A stretch of 64,000 bases of DNA from Candidatus Kapaibacterium sp. (GTDB lineage: Bacteria > Bacteroidota > Ignavibacteria > Kapaibacteriales > UBA4661): assembly GCA_025455065.1 (NCBI GenBank), contig JALONG010000008.1, positions 1-64,000 on the forward strand, read 5' to 3'. Made by a program: the position numbers and the translations under genes. This document shows, in pieces, positions 48,926 through 60,099 of the stretch (within the stretch, counting starts at the first letter, position 1; each line of letters starts with the position of its first letter). Under the pieces are notes generated by a model that searched no databases, was not told where the DNA came from, and saw only the letters and a program-made list of their open reading frames with translations.

Positions 48926-49636
48926 TCACTTTTTCTTTTTTTTTGTGTTATCCTGTCCGTCGTTGAGTGTGCCTGTGGGCATTGCCATTTTGTTATATCC
49001 TTGGGGTGGCTCAAATACTTGTTCGGCGAGGGTTTTCCTTTCAACGCCGACAACCTCTAATCGTGTCATTTCGCGCCCAGCTTTGTTTTTTTCAATAAAA
49101 AGCATCGGGAACAAGCCGCTATTTTTCAGAAAGGTTGCCATATTGTTCGAGGTAATGAGATTTACGCCCATTTGACCGCTTGGCAGCGAGAGTTTTCCTA
49201 AATCAGACGAAGCCCAGAGTTCCGATTCCAATTCAGCGCCCTTGTCTGTCCAGCGCTCGCAAGCGTGTCCGGCAATCATTTGTTTGTCGGTCATTTTAAC
49301 GGGGGCTTTTGCGGGGGTTGCAGGAGCGGCAGGCGGCATCGGCATTTGCATATACTCACGGCTGCGGTCTGTTACCATAAAAATAGATTTTTTCTTGGAA
49401 TCAACGATAATGCGGGGTTGATTGGCATCTTTCACATCTTCCGCCATAAATTTATCGCCTTTGATGTACAATCGCATCGTTACCGAATCCACAACGCCGT
49501 GTGTTTCGCCTTTTTTCTTGAAGACGACAACTCCCTCAAAATTCGCTGTTTTTTGGGCAAATGCAAACGATGACGCGCCGATGCAAAGCACAATGCCCGC
49601 AAGAATGCAACGCTGTAATACTGTTTTCATGCACAT
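48926..49636 (-). CDS. DUF4412 domain exported protein
   Basis: Signal peptide; VTMRLYIKGDKFMAE...IIVDSKKKSIFMVTDRSREYMQMP...MIAGHACERWTDKGAELESELWASSDL. Confidence 0.75.
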   Translation of the reverse strand: MCMKTVLQRCILAGIVLCIGASSFAFAQKTANFEGVVVFKKKGETHGVVDSVTMRLYIKGDKFMAEDVKDANQPRIIVDSKKKSIFMVTDRSREYMQMPMPPAAPATPAKAPVKMTDKQMIAGHACERWTDKGAELESELWASSDLGKLSLPSGQMGVNLITSNNMATFLKNSGLFPMLFIEKNKAGREMTRLEVVGVERKTLAEQVFEPPQGYNKMAMPTGTLNDGQDNTKKKKK

Positions 49637-49828
49637 TATCCTTACTGTTGTTGGTCAAAGATGAGAAACAAACACCGCTCCTGAAGCAGTAGATCCGAAA
49701 TATTGGTCAAAATATCGGTAAAACCGTTCTGAAAATACACTTTCACTGTGGTTTTTACAAACCTTTCTTGAGGAATTATGATAAGTTTGATGTTTTTTTT
49801 GTCGAAAGCGTTTATTTGCCTATCGGAA

Positions 49829-51748
49829 TTAGCGCAAATACAGCGTTAGCACAGAAATATCCGATGCTGAAACGCCCTGAATACGGGATGCCTGTCCAAG
49901 CGAGTGCGGACGGATGCGCGTGAGTTTCTGCCGCGCTTCACCGGAGAGCGATTTGATAGCGTTGTAATCCAGCGTTTCGGGGATGCGTTTTTCTTCATTT
50001 GCCGCAAAGGTGCTTATTTCCTTCATTTGGCGCTCAATGTAACCACTGTATTTAATTTCGATTTCCGCTTGTTCCACAACCTGCGCCAACATCCGCTCTA
50101 ATGCTTGTGTTTGAGCGATGGTCATGTCCTGCTGCCCAATCGCCGCCGACCAATTCGCTTTGTCCAAAAGCGGCTTCAGTTCTAGTGTTGCGCGTTTTGT
50201 CAGAAGTTCAATGCTTGCGTTTTCACTAATTGGCGTTTCTCCTTGTTCTGCAAGATAATCGTTGATTTCTGCGGGACGAAAGCGTGTTTCCCGCGCAAAA
50301 CCAAGCGTTTGGCGAATACGTTCCTCCCGCTCTTGAAGGCGGTCATATGTGGCTGTGTCAATCAGCCCCAAAGCGTGTCCGTACTTCATCAAACGGCGGT
50401 CGGCGTTGTCTTGGCGCAAAAGCAAACGGTACTCTGCCGCAGAGGTAAAAATCCTGTATGGCTCTTCAGTGCTTTTGTTCACGAGGTCGTCAATGAGTAC
50501 GCCAATGTATGCTTCGGAGCGCTTCAGCGTAAATTCATCCTCGCCGCGCACTTTGCGCACGGCGTTCACACCCGCCACAAAACCTTGTGTCGCGGCTTCT
50601 TCGTAGCCCGAAGTGCCGTTAATTTGTCCTGCAAAAAACAGTCCCGAAATTGCCTTCGTCTCAAGCGTGAAGCGGAGTTGGAAGGGGAAAAAGAAATCGT
50701 ATTCCACTGCGTAGCCCACGCGGAGCAGTTGTACCTTTTCCAAGCCTGGAATCGTCTTCAAGCCGCGTACTTGCACATCTTCGGGCAGACTTGTCGAAAA
50801 GCCGTTTACATAGACGGAGTTTGTATGCAAGCCCTCCGGCTCAAGCACGATATGGTGGGAGTCACGTCCCGCAAACCGATGAATTTTATCCTCAATCGAA
50901 GGGCAGTAGCGCGGTCCGCTACCTTGAATACGTCCCGTGAACATCGGAGAGCGGTCAAAGCCTTCGCGCAAAATCTCGTGTGTCGCCTCGCTGGTGTGCG
51001 TACTGTAACAAACGATGCGGTTTTGCACCGATTCCGTGCGATGCGAGAAAGGAAGCGGTGGCTCGTCTCCGGCGGCGATTTCCGTTTTGCTGAGGTCAAT
51101 GGATTCCAGCACCACGCGAGGCGGAGTGCCTGTTTTCAATCGCCCTTTTTCCAAACCGTAACTTTCCAACAAGTCGGAAATGCCCGTTGCCGCCTGTTCG
51201 CCGAAGCGTCCGCCGACGGTTTGACACATTCCGGTGTGCATCACGCCGTTCAAAAATGTGCCGCCGCATAGCACCACTGCTTGCGCTTTGAGTTCGGAAT
51301 TGTCGGCAAGTTTGATGCCCCGCACACAGTCTTTCTGCACGAGAATTTCCACTGCCGAGCCTTGTACCAGCGTCAGATTGGGCGTAGAAAGCACGAGTTC
51401 TTGGGCGTATTGCGGATAAAGGTCTTTGTCGTTTTGTGAGCGTGGCGACCAGATTGCGGGACCTTTGGAGCGATTCAGCATTTTGAATTGCAAGCCGCTT
51501 CGGTCAGCAATGATGCCCATTACGCCACCCAAGGCATCAAGCTCTTTCACCAAATGCCCTTTTGCGGAGCCGCCCACAGCCGGATTGCAGGACAAGCGCC
51601 CGATAGAGTGCGTGTCCATCGAAACAAGTGCTACCGAAACAGGTTTTGCGCCGTTTGTGGTCATTCTGCCCATCGTGGCAGCAGCAACGGCGGCTTCAAT
51701 TCCGGCGTGTCCGCCGCCGATAACGATGATGTCAAAGGTGTTGTTCAT
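49829..51748 (-). CDS. mnmG: tRNA uridine-5-carboxymethylaminomethyl(34) synthesis enzyme MnmG
   Basis: [76 protein letters not shown]. Confidence 0.97.
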   Translation of the reverse strand: MNNTFDIIVIGGGHAGIEAAVAAATMGRMTTNGAKPVSVALVSMDTHSIGRLSCNPAVGGSAKGHLVKELDALGGVMGIIADRSGLQFKMLNRSKGPAIWSPRSQNDKDLYPQYAQELVLSTPNLTLVQGSAVEILVQKDCVRGIKLADNSELKAQAVVLCGGTFLNGVMHTGMCQTVGGRFGEQAATGISDLLESYGLEKGRLKTGTPPRVVLESIDLSKTEIAAGDEPPLPFSHRTESVQNRIVCYSTHTSEATHEILREGFDRSPMFTGRIQGSGPRYCPSIEDKIHRFAGRDSHHIVLEPEGLHTNSVYVNGFSTSLPEDVQVRGLKTIPGLEKVQLLRVGYAVEYDFFFPFQLRFTLETKAISGLFFAGQINGTSGYEEAATQGFVAGVNAVRKVRGEDEFTLKRSEAYIGVLIDDLVNKSTEEPYRIFTSAAEYRLLLRQDNADRRLMKYGHALGLIDTATYDRLQEREERIRQTLGFARETRFRPAEINDYLAEQGETPISENASIELLTKRATLELKPLLDKANWSAAIGQQDMTIAQTQALERMLAQVVEQAEIEIKYSGYIERQMKEISTFAANEEKRIPETLDYNAIKSLSGEARQKLTRIRPHSLGQASRIQGVSASDISVLTLYLR

Positions 51749-51812
51749 GGTGAAAGGAGCGTAAAATCAAGCGATTTTCAGAATATTTTTGCGGCAATGT
51801 ATTTCGAGCATA

Positions 51813-52382
51813 TTACAAAAACGCCGCCGAAAATGCTTCCGGCAACAGTTCTTTCATCGTAAAGCGCTTTTCCGCACCGCGTGGATTGACGAGGACGACA
51901 AGAGCATCGGGCGCAAAATCATAGAGCAGTTGCCGACAGGCACCACATGGTGGCGTGAGATTGTCCGTGTCTGCAGCAACGACTACACCGAAAAACCGCT
52001 TTTTTCCTTGTGCCACAGCCGATACCAGCGCCGTGCGTTCTGCGCAAATCGTTAGCCCATAACTGCTACACTCCACGTTGCACCCTTGATGCAAGCCTTC
52101 TTCCTCATCAATAAGCGCCGCACCGACTAAAAAATTGGAAAAGGGTGCATGAGCGCGTTTGCGGGTTTCCAAGGCAAGGTTTTTTGCGGTATTGAGCAGT
52201 GCCGTATAATGCTCAAGCGGCTTAGAAAGGTGCTTGGTGATGTGTCCTGCTTGCACAGAAGAAGATACTTCTTTCGCCGCAAAAAGAGCGCTTTCTGCGT
52301 ACAGACCGCTTGCGAGCTGGTTTCCTGCCTGAGAAAACTGTTCCGTTAATTGAAGAAAATTTTGAACGTGAGATTGTGTCAT
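51813..52382 (-). CDS. cdd: Cytidine deaminase with ~60-aa N-terminal extension
   Basis: RAHAPFSNFLVGAALIDEEEGLHQGCNVECSSYGLTICAERTAL; PPCGACRQLL. Confidence 0.93.
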   Translation of the reverse strand: MTQSHVQNFLQLTEQFSQAGNQLASGLYAESALFAAKEVSSSVQAGHITKHLSKPLEHYTALLNTAKNLALETRKRAHAPFSNFLVGAALIDEEEGLHQGCNVECSSYGLTICAERTALVSAVAQGKKRFFGVVVAADTDNLTPPCGACRQLLYDFAPDALVVLVNPRGAEKRFTMKELLPEAFSAAFL

Positions 52383-52737
52383 GGGTTGCGAGGCAATACT
52401 TCAGTAGGATGAAAGCAAATGTATGGAACGTCTGTTTTTTGACAAATTGAGACTACAAATCTAGCGAATTTCTTGCACATCGCAATCATTGAACGATTTA
52501 CGAAATAATAATGTTTGCTTGCTAACCAAGCATTAACGCCGCCTTAGGATTACTTTGGGGAAATGTAACGGTTGTTCGACCCTAAAGTAGTGTATGGTTT
52601 AATGATGAAAAATTCGTAACTTGCGAATCTTTGGCTAAAAAAAATTGTTCGAAAACATTATCCAAGCAATTTGCCAAAATCACTACTTACATTCAAGCAA
52701 CTCGCAAATACTCAGTTTTTCGATTTTTTCAAGGTTT

Positions 52738-54594
52738 ATGCAAGCATCCAGCACCATACTTCGCAACAATTCGATTCGCAATATTGCTATCATTGCACAC
52801 GTGGACCACGGCAAAACAACGCTAGTGGACCACCTTTTGCGCCAATCCGGCACGTTTCGTGAGAATCAAGTCGTCGCCACGCGCGTCATGGACTCCAACG
52901 ATTTGGAGCGTGAAAAGGGCATTACGATTATGGCAAAAAACGCCGCAATCACGTGGAACGGCACAAAAATTAACATCTTGGACACGCCCGGACACTCCGA
53001 TTTCGGTGGTGAGGTAGAGCGCGTCTTGTCTATGGTGGACGGCGTTTTGCTGCTTGTAGATGCAGCCGAAGGTCCGCTCCCGCAAACGCGCTTTGTTCTC
53101 AAAAAGGCACTGGAAATGGGCTTAACGCCGATTGTGGTTATCAACAAAATTGACCGCTCCGATGCCCGCGCTGACGAGGTTTTGGACGAAGTAATGCAGC
53201 TTTTTATCAATCTGGAAGCCGATTACGAGCAGCTGAATTTCCCCGTCATTTACGCTATTGCAAAACAAGGCATTGCCAAGCGCTCACTCGAAGAAGAGTC
53301 CGATTCGCTCACGCCGCTTTTTGAGACCGTTGTGGCAACAATTCCGCCGCCGCCCGCCGACCCTGACCAGCCTTTTCAGATGATTATTGCGGCGCTGGAT
53401 TGGAACGATTATGTTGGGCGTATCGCTGTTGGGCGAATTCATCGCGGAAAAGTAAAAGTTGGCGACCAAGTCGCTCTCATGCGCCCTGACGGTGCTATTG
53501 AGAATAGCAAAATCACGAAATTGTACGTTTTTGAGGGAAATCAACGCAAAGAGGTCGAGAATGCTGTTGCAGGCGACCTTATCGCACTTTCCGGCTTTGA
53601 AAATGTGCATATCGGCGACACGATTGCCGACGCTGCAAACCCGGAAGCGCTTCCCTACGTGAACATTGACGAACCCACGCTGGCGATGAATTTTATGGTA
53701 AACAATTCGCCTTTCGCAGGACGCGAAGGAAAATTTGTTACCACGCCGAAACTCCGTGAGCGCCTTTACCGCGAAACCCGTACCAATGTTGCTTTGCGCG
53801 TTGCCGACACCGACCAACCGGATAATTTCAAAGTATCGGGGCGCGGTGAATTGCAGTTGGCAATTTTGATTGAGACGATGCGCCGCGAAGGCTACGAATT
53901 TGCTGTTTCCAAGCCGGAAGTTCTCTTCAAACGCGATGAAAACGGCAAACTCCAAGAGCCGATGGAACACGTGATTGTGGATGTGTCGCAAGCACAAATC
54001 GGCACGGTGATTGAACTTTTGGGTCGTCGCAAGGCGGAAATGCTGAATATGACTCCTTCCGGCGACATGGTTCGTGCGGAGTTTATTGTCCCTGCACGTG
54101 GTCTTATCGGCTTCCGCACGGAGTTTTTGACTTCTACACGAGGCGAAGGCATCATCCACCACACCTTTCACGGCTACGATGCGCACAAAGGCGAATTTGC
54201 GACGCGCACACGCGGTTCACTGATTTCGATGGAAGCCGGTCCTTCCACTGCCTACGCGCTGGAAATGGTGCAAGAGCGTGGTGTTCTGTTCCTCGGACCG
54301 GGCGTTGAGATTTACGAAGGCATGGTCGTCGGTGAAAATTCCCGCGAAGACGATATGGTCGTCAATCCTTGCCGCACGAAGCATTTGACCAATATGCGTG
54401 CAAGCGGCTCGGACGGCTCTGTGAAACTCGACACACCGCGCCAACTCAGTTTGGAGCAGTACATTGAGTTTATTTCCGATGATGAATTACTTGAAATTAC
54501 CCCCCAAAATATCCGCATCCGCAAACGTTTCCTGAGCGCAAACGACCGCGCACGCATGAAAAAACGCGCTGCGTTGGCGGCTGAGGAAGCGTAG
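52738..54594 (+). CDS. typA: Translational GTPase TypA/BipA
   Basis: [81 protein letters not shown] at 52738. Confidence 0.97.
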   Translation: MQASSTILRNNSIRNIAIIAHVDHGKTTLVDHLLRQSGTFRENQVVATRVMDSNDLEREKGITIMAKNAAITWNGTKINILDTPGHSDFGGEVERVLSMVDGVLLLVDAAEGPLPQTRFVLKKALEMGLTPIVVINKIDRSDARADEVLDEVMQLFINLEADYEQLNFPVIYAIAKQGIAKRSLEEESDSLTPLFETVVATIPPPPADPDQPFQMIIAALDWNDYVGRIAVGRIHRGKVKVGDQVALMRPDGAIENSKITKLYVFEGNQRKEVENAVAGDLIALSGFENVHIGDTIADAANPEALPYVNIDEPTLAMNFMVNNSPFAGREGKFVTTPKLRERLYRETRTNVALRVADTDQPDNFKVSGRGELQLAILIETMRREGYEFAVSKPEVLFKRDENGKLQEPMEHVIVDVSQAQIGTVIELLGRRKAEMLNMTPSGDMVRAEFIVPARGLIGFRTEFLTSTRGEGIIHHTFHGYDAHKGEFATRTRGSLISMEAGPSTAYALEMVQERGVLFLGPGVEIYEGMVVGENSREDDMVVNPCRTKHLTNMRASGSDGSVKLDTPRQLSLEQYIEFISDDELLEITPQNIRIRKRFLSANDRARMKKRAALAAEEA

Positions 54595-54623
54595 TATTCA
54601 AGCGCTCTTGAGGTCTTTTTTTT

Positions 54624-54677
54624 AACACCGTTCCTGTTTAGCTTGAAAGCATATCAAGCACAGGGGCGGTGTTTTTG
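54624..54677 (+). terminator. Terminator after typA
   Basis: AACACCG..CCTGT ... ACAGG..CGGTGTT then TTT. Confidence 0.75.
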
Positions 54678-54928
54678 CATTTTTTCCGTCCGATTTTGTG
54701 AACAATTCCTTGCTGTGTAGCAAGATTTTCGTAGATTCCGCGCGGGAAATTCTCAGCGTCGTTTGTGAAAGCGTCAATTTGTCGCCATCATTGAAAAAAA
54801 ACACGCTTTTCCCGAAAAAAGTGTATTTTGCCGCCCTTGCAACGGCGCTTGCGCAGAAATTCCGTGCTTGCGTGCTGCAGCGCCATCAAATGCTCTATTG
54901 TCTTGGTTTTCTGCTACTTCCAGAACGA

Positions 54929-57178
54929 ATGAAACGAACACTTGTTACTTCTGCACTTCCTTACGCAAACGGTTATCTGCATTTAGGACACGTCGCCGGC
55001 TCTTTTTTGCCTGCCGATTTATACGTCCGTTTTTTGCGCCTTTTTGGTGAGAATGTGCTTTACATCGGCGGTTCAGATGAATACGGCGTTGCGATTTCCA
55101 TTGCTGCCGAAAAAGAAGGCGTTACGCCGCGTGACATTATTGACCGCTACCACACTGCCAACAGCGATGCTTTACGCGCTTTTGGGATGAGTTTCGACAC
55201 CTATTCCCGCACTTCCATACCGCTTCACATCGAAACAACACAAGAATTTTTCACCGATTTGCTCGAAAAAGGCTACATGGCGGAAAAGGAAGAAGCGCAG
55301 TTTTACGATGCCGATGCGAATATGTTCCTGCCTGACCGCTACGTCGAAGGCACGTGTCCAAATTGCGGTTACGACAAAGCGCGTGGCGACCAATGTGACC
55401 GTTGCGGCGCGTATTACAACCAACTCGACCTCAAAAACCCGCGCAGCCTTGTTTCCGGCAAAACGCCCGTTGTCAAAAACACCACCCATTGGTACTTCAA
55501 ATTGGGTGATTTTCAAACGATGTTGGAAGACTACATCGCTCGCAACAGCGCCGCTTGGAAGGATAACGTTGTCCAACAAACGCGCTCGTGGCTGAATCAA
55601 GGCTTAGGAGACCGCGCCATTACGCGCGATTTGACGTGGGGTGTTCCCGTGCCGTTGGAAAGGGCAAAAGGAAAAGTTATCTACGTTTGGTTTGATGCGG
55701 TCTTGGGCTATATTTCCGCAACCAAAGAATGGGCAAATGCACAAGGAAAGCCTGATGCGTGGAAGGATTGGTGGACGCTGCCGGAGGGAAAAACTCAAGC
55801 CGAAGCCGCAATGAACTACATCGCATTTTTGGGCAAAGACAATATCGTTTTTCATACGATAATGTTTCCCGCAATGCTCTCCGCACGTGGTCATTACGTG
55901 CTTCCGACGAATGTTCCGGCGAATGAATTTTTGAATTTGGAGGGTGAAAAATTCTCCAAATCGCGGAATTGGGCGATTGATTTGCGGGACTATTTCGCGG
56001 AATTTCCCGAACCGCAGCACGTGGACGCGCTTCGTTACACGCTTGCGATGAATATGCCGGAAACAAAAGATGCCGATTTCACGTGGCGCGATTTTCAAGC
56101 CCGTGTGAATAACGAACTCGCAGCTATTTTGGGTAATTTCGTGAACAGGGCAGCACAGTTCCTGCATAAAAACTTCGCCGGACGAGTTCCCACGCTGCCT
56201 GCGAATCTTACAAAACTTCCCGAAGCGTGGAAATTGCTCACGACCGACATTGCCGCTTACAACGCAGAAACCGCAGACGCGGCTGTGGAAGCACTCCACA
56301 CGAAATATCTGCATTATTTTTCTGAGGACGATGTGCGCGTGATTGCCGCATTAACGCTGGGGTCACGGAAAATTGAGGCGAATTATCGCACGTTTCGTTT
56401 CCGCGATGCTGTTACCGAAACGATGAATCTCGCTCGCGCCGCGAACAAGTATTTCAACGATACTGCGCCGTGGAAAAGCATCAAAGAACAGCCTGATGAA
56501 GCCGCGAAAGCGCTCTATGTCTGCGCCCAACTCATGCGCTCGCTTGCGATTGCCTTTGAACCCATTTTGCCGAAGACCTCCCAAGCTATTGGTGAACTTT
56601 TAGGCGGCTTCCGCGACAAAAGCTGGCAATCGCTCACGCAGCCTCACATTGCCGAAAATACACCGCTTGCGGAACCCAAAATTTTATTCAGCAAAATCGA
56701 AGATGATGTCGTTGCGCGGCAAATCGCCAAACTCGGCTCACAACCTCATTCCGAAATCATGACTCAAGCCCCAAACACTCAACAACCAAGCAACCAAGCC
56801 CCAAGTAATCAACAACCAGGCAACCAAGCCCTAACCGAAGAACCGAGCAATCTCATCACGATTGATGATTTCAAAGCCGTACAATTGCGCACGGGGAAAA
56901 TCCTTGAAGCGGAGCGTGTTCCAAAGTCGGAAAAGATGGTGAAATTGCAGATAGATTTGGGAGCAGAGAAACGGCAAATCCTCGCCGGCATTGGTAAAAC
57001 CTACACGCCGGAGGAGTTGGTCGGCAAAGTGGTAACAGTGGTTGCGAATTTGAAACCCGCGAAACTTATGGGCTTGGAATCGCAAGGAATGTTGCTGGCG
57101 GCAAATATGCCCGACGGCTCGCTTTCGCTCGTAACGCCTGAAAAAACAGGAATTGAAGCGGGTGCGGAGGTTCGCTAG
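54929..57178 (+). CDS. metG: Methionine--tRNA ligase with C-terminal tRNA-binding (OB-fold) domain
   Basis: LVTSALPYANGYLHLGHVAGSFLPADLY; CPNCGYDKARGDQCDRCG; FSKSRNWAIDL (KMSKS-type); C-terminal ITIDDFKAVQLRTGKILEAERVPKSEKMVKLQIDLG. ATG at 54929. Confidence 0.97.
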   Translation: MKRTLVTSALPYANGYLHLGHVAGSFLPADLYVRFLRLFGENVLYIGGSDEYGVAISIAAEKEGVTPRDIIDRYHTANSDALRAFGMSFDTYSRTSIPLHIETTQEFFTDLLEKGYMAEKEEAQFYDADANMFLPDRYVEGTCPNCGYDKARGDQCDRCGAYYNQLDLKNPRSLVSGKTPVVKNTTHWYFKLGDFQTMLEDYIARNSAAWKDNVVQQTRSWLNQGLGDRAITRDLTWGVPVPLERAKGKVIYVWFDAVLGYISATKEWANAQGKPDAWKDWWTLPEGKTQAEAAMNYIAFLGKDNIVFHTIMFPAMLSARGHYVLPTNVPANEFLNLEGEKFSKSRNWAIDLRDYFAEFPEPQHVDALRYTLAMNMPETKDADFTWRDFQARVNNELAAILGNFVNRAAQFLHKNFAGRVPTLPANLTKLPEAWKLLTTDIAAYNAETADAAVEALHTKYLHYFSEDDVRVIAALTLGSRKIEANYRTFRFRDAVTETMNLARAANKYFNDTAPWKSIKEQPDEAAKALYVCAQLMRSLAIAFEPILPKTSQAIGELLGGFRDKSWQSLTQPHIAENTPLAEPKILFSKIEDDVVARQIAKLGSQPHSEIMTQAPNTQQPSNQAPSNQQPGNQALTEEPSNLITIDDFKAVQLRTGKILEAERVPKSEKMVKLQIDLGAEKRQILAGIGKTYTPEELVGKVVTVVANLKPAKLMGLESQGMLLAANMPDGSLSLVTPEKTGIEAGAEVR
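56765..56851 (+). repeat. 30-nt tandem repeat inside metG (linker QAPNTQQPSN/QAPSNQQPGN/QALTEEPSN)
   Basis: Units 56765-56794, 56795-56824, partial 56825-56851; reverse complement resembles intergenic family C. Confidence 0.9.
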
Positions 57179-57211
57179 GACTAGCATTGACGACGATTTT
57201 TTTCTGTGTCT

Positions 57212-59317
57212 ATGAACAACCATAACAACATTGCTCTCAAAACCGCGTCATTACTTTCACGAACACGTTTTCTGTGTTGGTGCGGGAGTATTGTTGCGGC
57301 GTTGATGTTGCTTTTTGCAAGCCTCGAAAGTGCCTTCGCCTTTGTTACACCGCGCATTGACAGCCTCAAAACAGAACTCAACACCGCCACCGACAAAGAG
57401 CGTGTACAAGTTTTGAACGACCTTTCGCGGGAATACCGCTACATTGCACTTGATTCCTCGTTTATGTTCGCGCAACAAGCGCAATTACTCGCAGAAAAAC
57501 TTGGCGATAAGGTAGGCGTAGGCTTTGCGCTCCGCAGTATGGGGCAGGTGTATGAAAATCAGGGCAAATACGACATGGCGCTTGACCACCAATTTCGTGC
57601 TTTGGCGGCATTTGAGCAAGCAGAGCATCTTCCCGGCATTGCAAGTGCATCCAACCTCATCGGCGACATCTTTCGCGCTCAGGAAAAATATGAAAAAGCG
57701 CTTACAAACTATCATCGTGCGCTGGCAATTCACCAAAGCATGAGAAACAAAGAACGCATTGCGACTGTGTTGAATAACATTTCGGTCTGTTATATGCGCC
57801 AAGGGCAGTTCCAAAAAGCGCTTGATACCTTGCTTTTCACCGAATCGCTGTACAAAGAAGTTGGCAGCTCGAATATTCGCTGGGCGTGGCTGAATTTAAG
57901 CGAATACCACGTGAAGCAAAAGGACTTCGTCAATGCACTTTCTTACGCGCTTCGTACGCTTGATGCCTCACAAAAAGTAGATGACAGGTTATCGGTTGTG
58001 GCAGCATTGCACACAATCGGGCTAAGTTACAGCCGTTTGGGAAAGCTTGATTCTGCTCTCATGTACGGTTTGCGCTCAACACAAGCAGCCGTGCGCTTCG
58101 GCTTCCGTAACGAACTCAAGCAAAGTTATTTTGTGCTGTCGGAAATTTATCAGGATGCCAAGCAAAACGACAGTGCGCTTTATTATTACAAACACTTCTC
58201 CGCGCTGCGTGATTCCTTGCTTTCCGCCGAAATGCAGAATAACGTTGCGACACTGCAAATGCAACTGGAATCGGCAAAACAGGAAGAACAAATCAAGCGT
58301 TTATCGCTGTACCGAAACTCGCTTATTGGTGGAGTAGCGCTATTACTGCTTGTGGCGGGGCTTATTGCCAATCGGTATCGTTTAAAAAAGCGCTCCGCAG
58401 AAGAATTGAAGCGTACCAATGACGAGATTTTACGCCAACAATCTATCTTAGAAAAACAGGCAACCGAAATCGAACTGACGAACACCGAACTGCAATCTAC
58501 TATCGAATCCGTTCACCACCGCAATTACGAACTTGCGGAACTGAACCGTGAAAAAAACGAGATTTTAGGTATTGTTGCGCATGATTTGAAAAATCCTGTC
58601 TCGAATATTCGGATGTTGGCAAAACTTTTGCGTGATGAAACCGAAACACTTTCCAGCGCTGAAATTACCGAGTTTTCAGGCGATATTTACACCGTTTCGG
58701 AGCGGATGTTTGAACTTATCACGACGCTGCTGGACGTGAGCGCTATCGAACAAGGCACGTTGCGCTTTAGTTTTTCGGTTTTTGAAATTGCTTCACTTGC
58801 AGAAAATGTTGTTAACAATTATAAAGCTCGCGCTCAGGCAAAAGACATCAAACTGCACTTTGAGCAAAACCAAAACACTGAAGGTTTGGAGAGGTACAGC
58901 CTTGTTGCATATGCCGACAAAAACGCTACGTTGCAAGTACTGGATAATCTGCTTTCCAATGCCGTGAAATACTCGCCCTACGGCAAAAACGTCTGGGTGC
59001 GCGTTCTGGACGATTACGCCAATATGCTTACCGATGCAACGCCGACCGATACTCTCCTTGCCACTCCGCAAGAATATATCCGTATTGAAATTCAAGATGA
59101 AGGTCCGGGTATGACCAAAGAGGACAAACAAAAACTCTTCGGCAAATTCACACGCCTTTCCGCAAAGCCCACCGGGGGTGAACATTCAACGGGTTTGGGG
59201 CTTTCGATTGTGAAAAAAATGGTCGAAGGCATGAGCGGAAAAGTCTGGGTAGAAAGCGAAGAAGGCAAAGGTGCGACATTTGTTGTGTTGCTGCCGAAAG
59301 GTGATGCGGTGGTGTAG
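57212..59317 (+). CDS. TPR-containing membrane histidine kinase
   Basis: TPR repeats (YDMALDHQFRALAAFEQAEH, YEKALTNYHRALAIHQ); TM; EILGIVAHDLKNPVSNIRML; DEGPGMTKEDK; STGLGLSIVKKMVEG. Confidence 0.93.
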   Translation: MNNHNNIALKTASLLSRTRFLCWCGSIVAALMLLFASLESAFAFVTPRIDSLKTELNTATDKERVQVLNDLSREYRYIALDSSFMFAQQAQLLAEKLGDKVGVGFALRSMGQVYENQGKYDMALDHQFRALAAFEQAEHLPGIASASNLIGDIFRAQEKYEKALTNYHRALAIHQSMRNKERIATVLNNISVCYMRQGQFQKALDTLLFTESLYKEVGSSNIRWAWLNLSEYHVKQKDFVNALSYALRTLDASQKVDDRLSVVAALHTIGLSYSRLGKLDSALMYGLRSTQAAVRFGFRNELKQSYFVLSEIYQDAKQNDSALYYYKHFSALRDSLLSAEMQNNVATLQMQLESAKQEEQIKRLSLYRNSLIGGVALLLLVAGLIANRYRLKKRSAEELKRTNDEILRQQSILEKQATEIELTNTELQSTIESVHHRNYELAELNREKNEILGIVAHDLKNPVSNIRMLAKLLRDETETLSSAEITEFSGDIYTVSERMFELITTLLDVSAIEQGTLRFSFSVFEIASLAENVVNNYKARAQAKDIKLHFEQNQNTEGLERYSLVAYADKNATLQVLDNLLSNAVKYSPYGKNVWVRVLDDYANMLTDATPTDTLLATPQEYIRIEIQDEGPGMTKEDKQKLFGKFTRLSAKPTGGEHSTGLGLSIVKKMVEGMSGKVWVESEEGKGATFVVLLPKGDAVV

Positions 59318-59755
59318 ATGAATACGCGCTTAGAGATTCAAAATATGGCTCTTTCACGTGTCAAAGAAGCAAAGGTATTGTTCCGAAATCATCTCTACGA
59401 TGCTGCAATATACATGGCTGGGTACAGCATTGAACTTGCTTTTAAAGCGGCTATTTGCAAAACGCTTGATATTGATGATTTTTTCTCACCAAATAAGCAT
59501 CCTGAAGCAAAATCTCTGAAAACCCACAAACTTGATGATTTGTTGAAATTCTCCGGCTTATTTACGAAATTTGAAATAGAAAAAAGTAGCAATCCTCATT
59601 TCTACGCTCAATGGTCGCATCTGAAAACTGTTTGGTCAGAACAACTTCGCTATGAACCGATTGGCAAAACTCAACGGCAAGATGCTAAAAAACTTTTATT
59701 TGCAATTGAAGACCCCAAAAAAGGAATCCTCCCATGGATACAGAAACACTGGTAA
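59318..59755 (+). CDS. HEPN-domain protein
   Basis: MALSRVKEAKVLFRNHLYDAAIYMAGYSIELAFKAAICK...KTHKLDDLLKF: HEPN-fold pattern; starts immediately after the TPR-kinase stop. Confidence 0.75.
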   Translation: MNTRLEIQNMALSRVKEAKVLFRNHLYDAAIYMAGYSIELAFKAAICKTLDIDDFFSPNKHPEAKSLKTHKLDDLLKFSGLFTKFEIEKSSNPHFYAQWSHLKTVWSEQLRYEPIGKTQRQDAKKLLFAIEDPKKGILPWIQKHW

Positions 59756-60045
59756 CATCGGCAGTGCAAACCATAGAACAAGCGCTGAGGAAGGATAAAG
59801 CAGGTATTCAACTTGTCGTTGCTCCATTGGATGAAGGCTGGAACGACAGATTTGTCATTTATGCAAAACCGACAAAGAAATATCAATCTTCTTTTGCGAT
59901 TATCGAAAAAGTTACGGACAAACTCTTCGCAACGACTACTCCTGAACTACGTCGTCATATTAGTCATATTCAGGTCTATGACATACGCCACCAGCCGTTT
60001 TCCTTTTCTCCCCATTTGGAAAAAATGTTTGCTGGTCATGCGTAA
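59734..60045 (+). CDS. Small uncharacterised protein, overlaps HEPN gene by 22 nt
   Basis: MDTETLVTSAVQTIEQALRKDKAGIQLVVAPLDEGWNDRFVIYAKPTKKYQSSFAIIEKVTDKLF...; no GSxARG nucleotidyltransferase motif. Confidence 0.7.
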   Translation: MDTETLVTSAVQTIEQALRKDKAGIQLVVAPLDEGWNDRFVIYAKPTKKYQSSFAIIEKVTDKLFATTTPELRRHISHIQVYDIRHQPFSFSPHLEKMFAGHA

Positions 60046-60099
60046 ACGCCCATACTATGCCTTCACCCGCACTTCCTTCTTTTTGAAACAAGCAACAGC

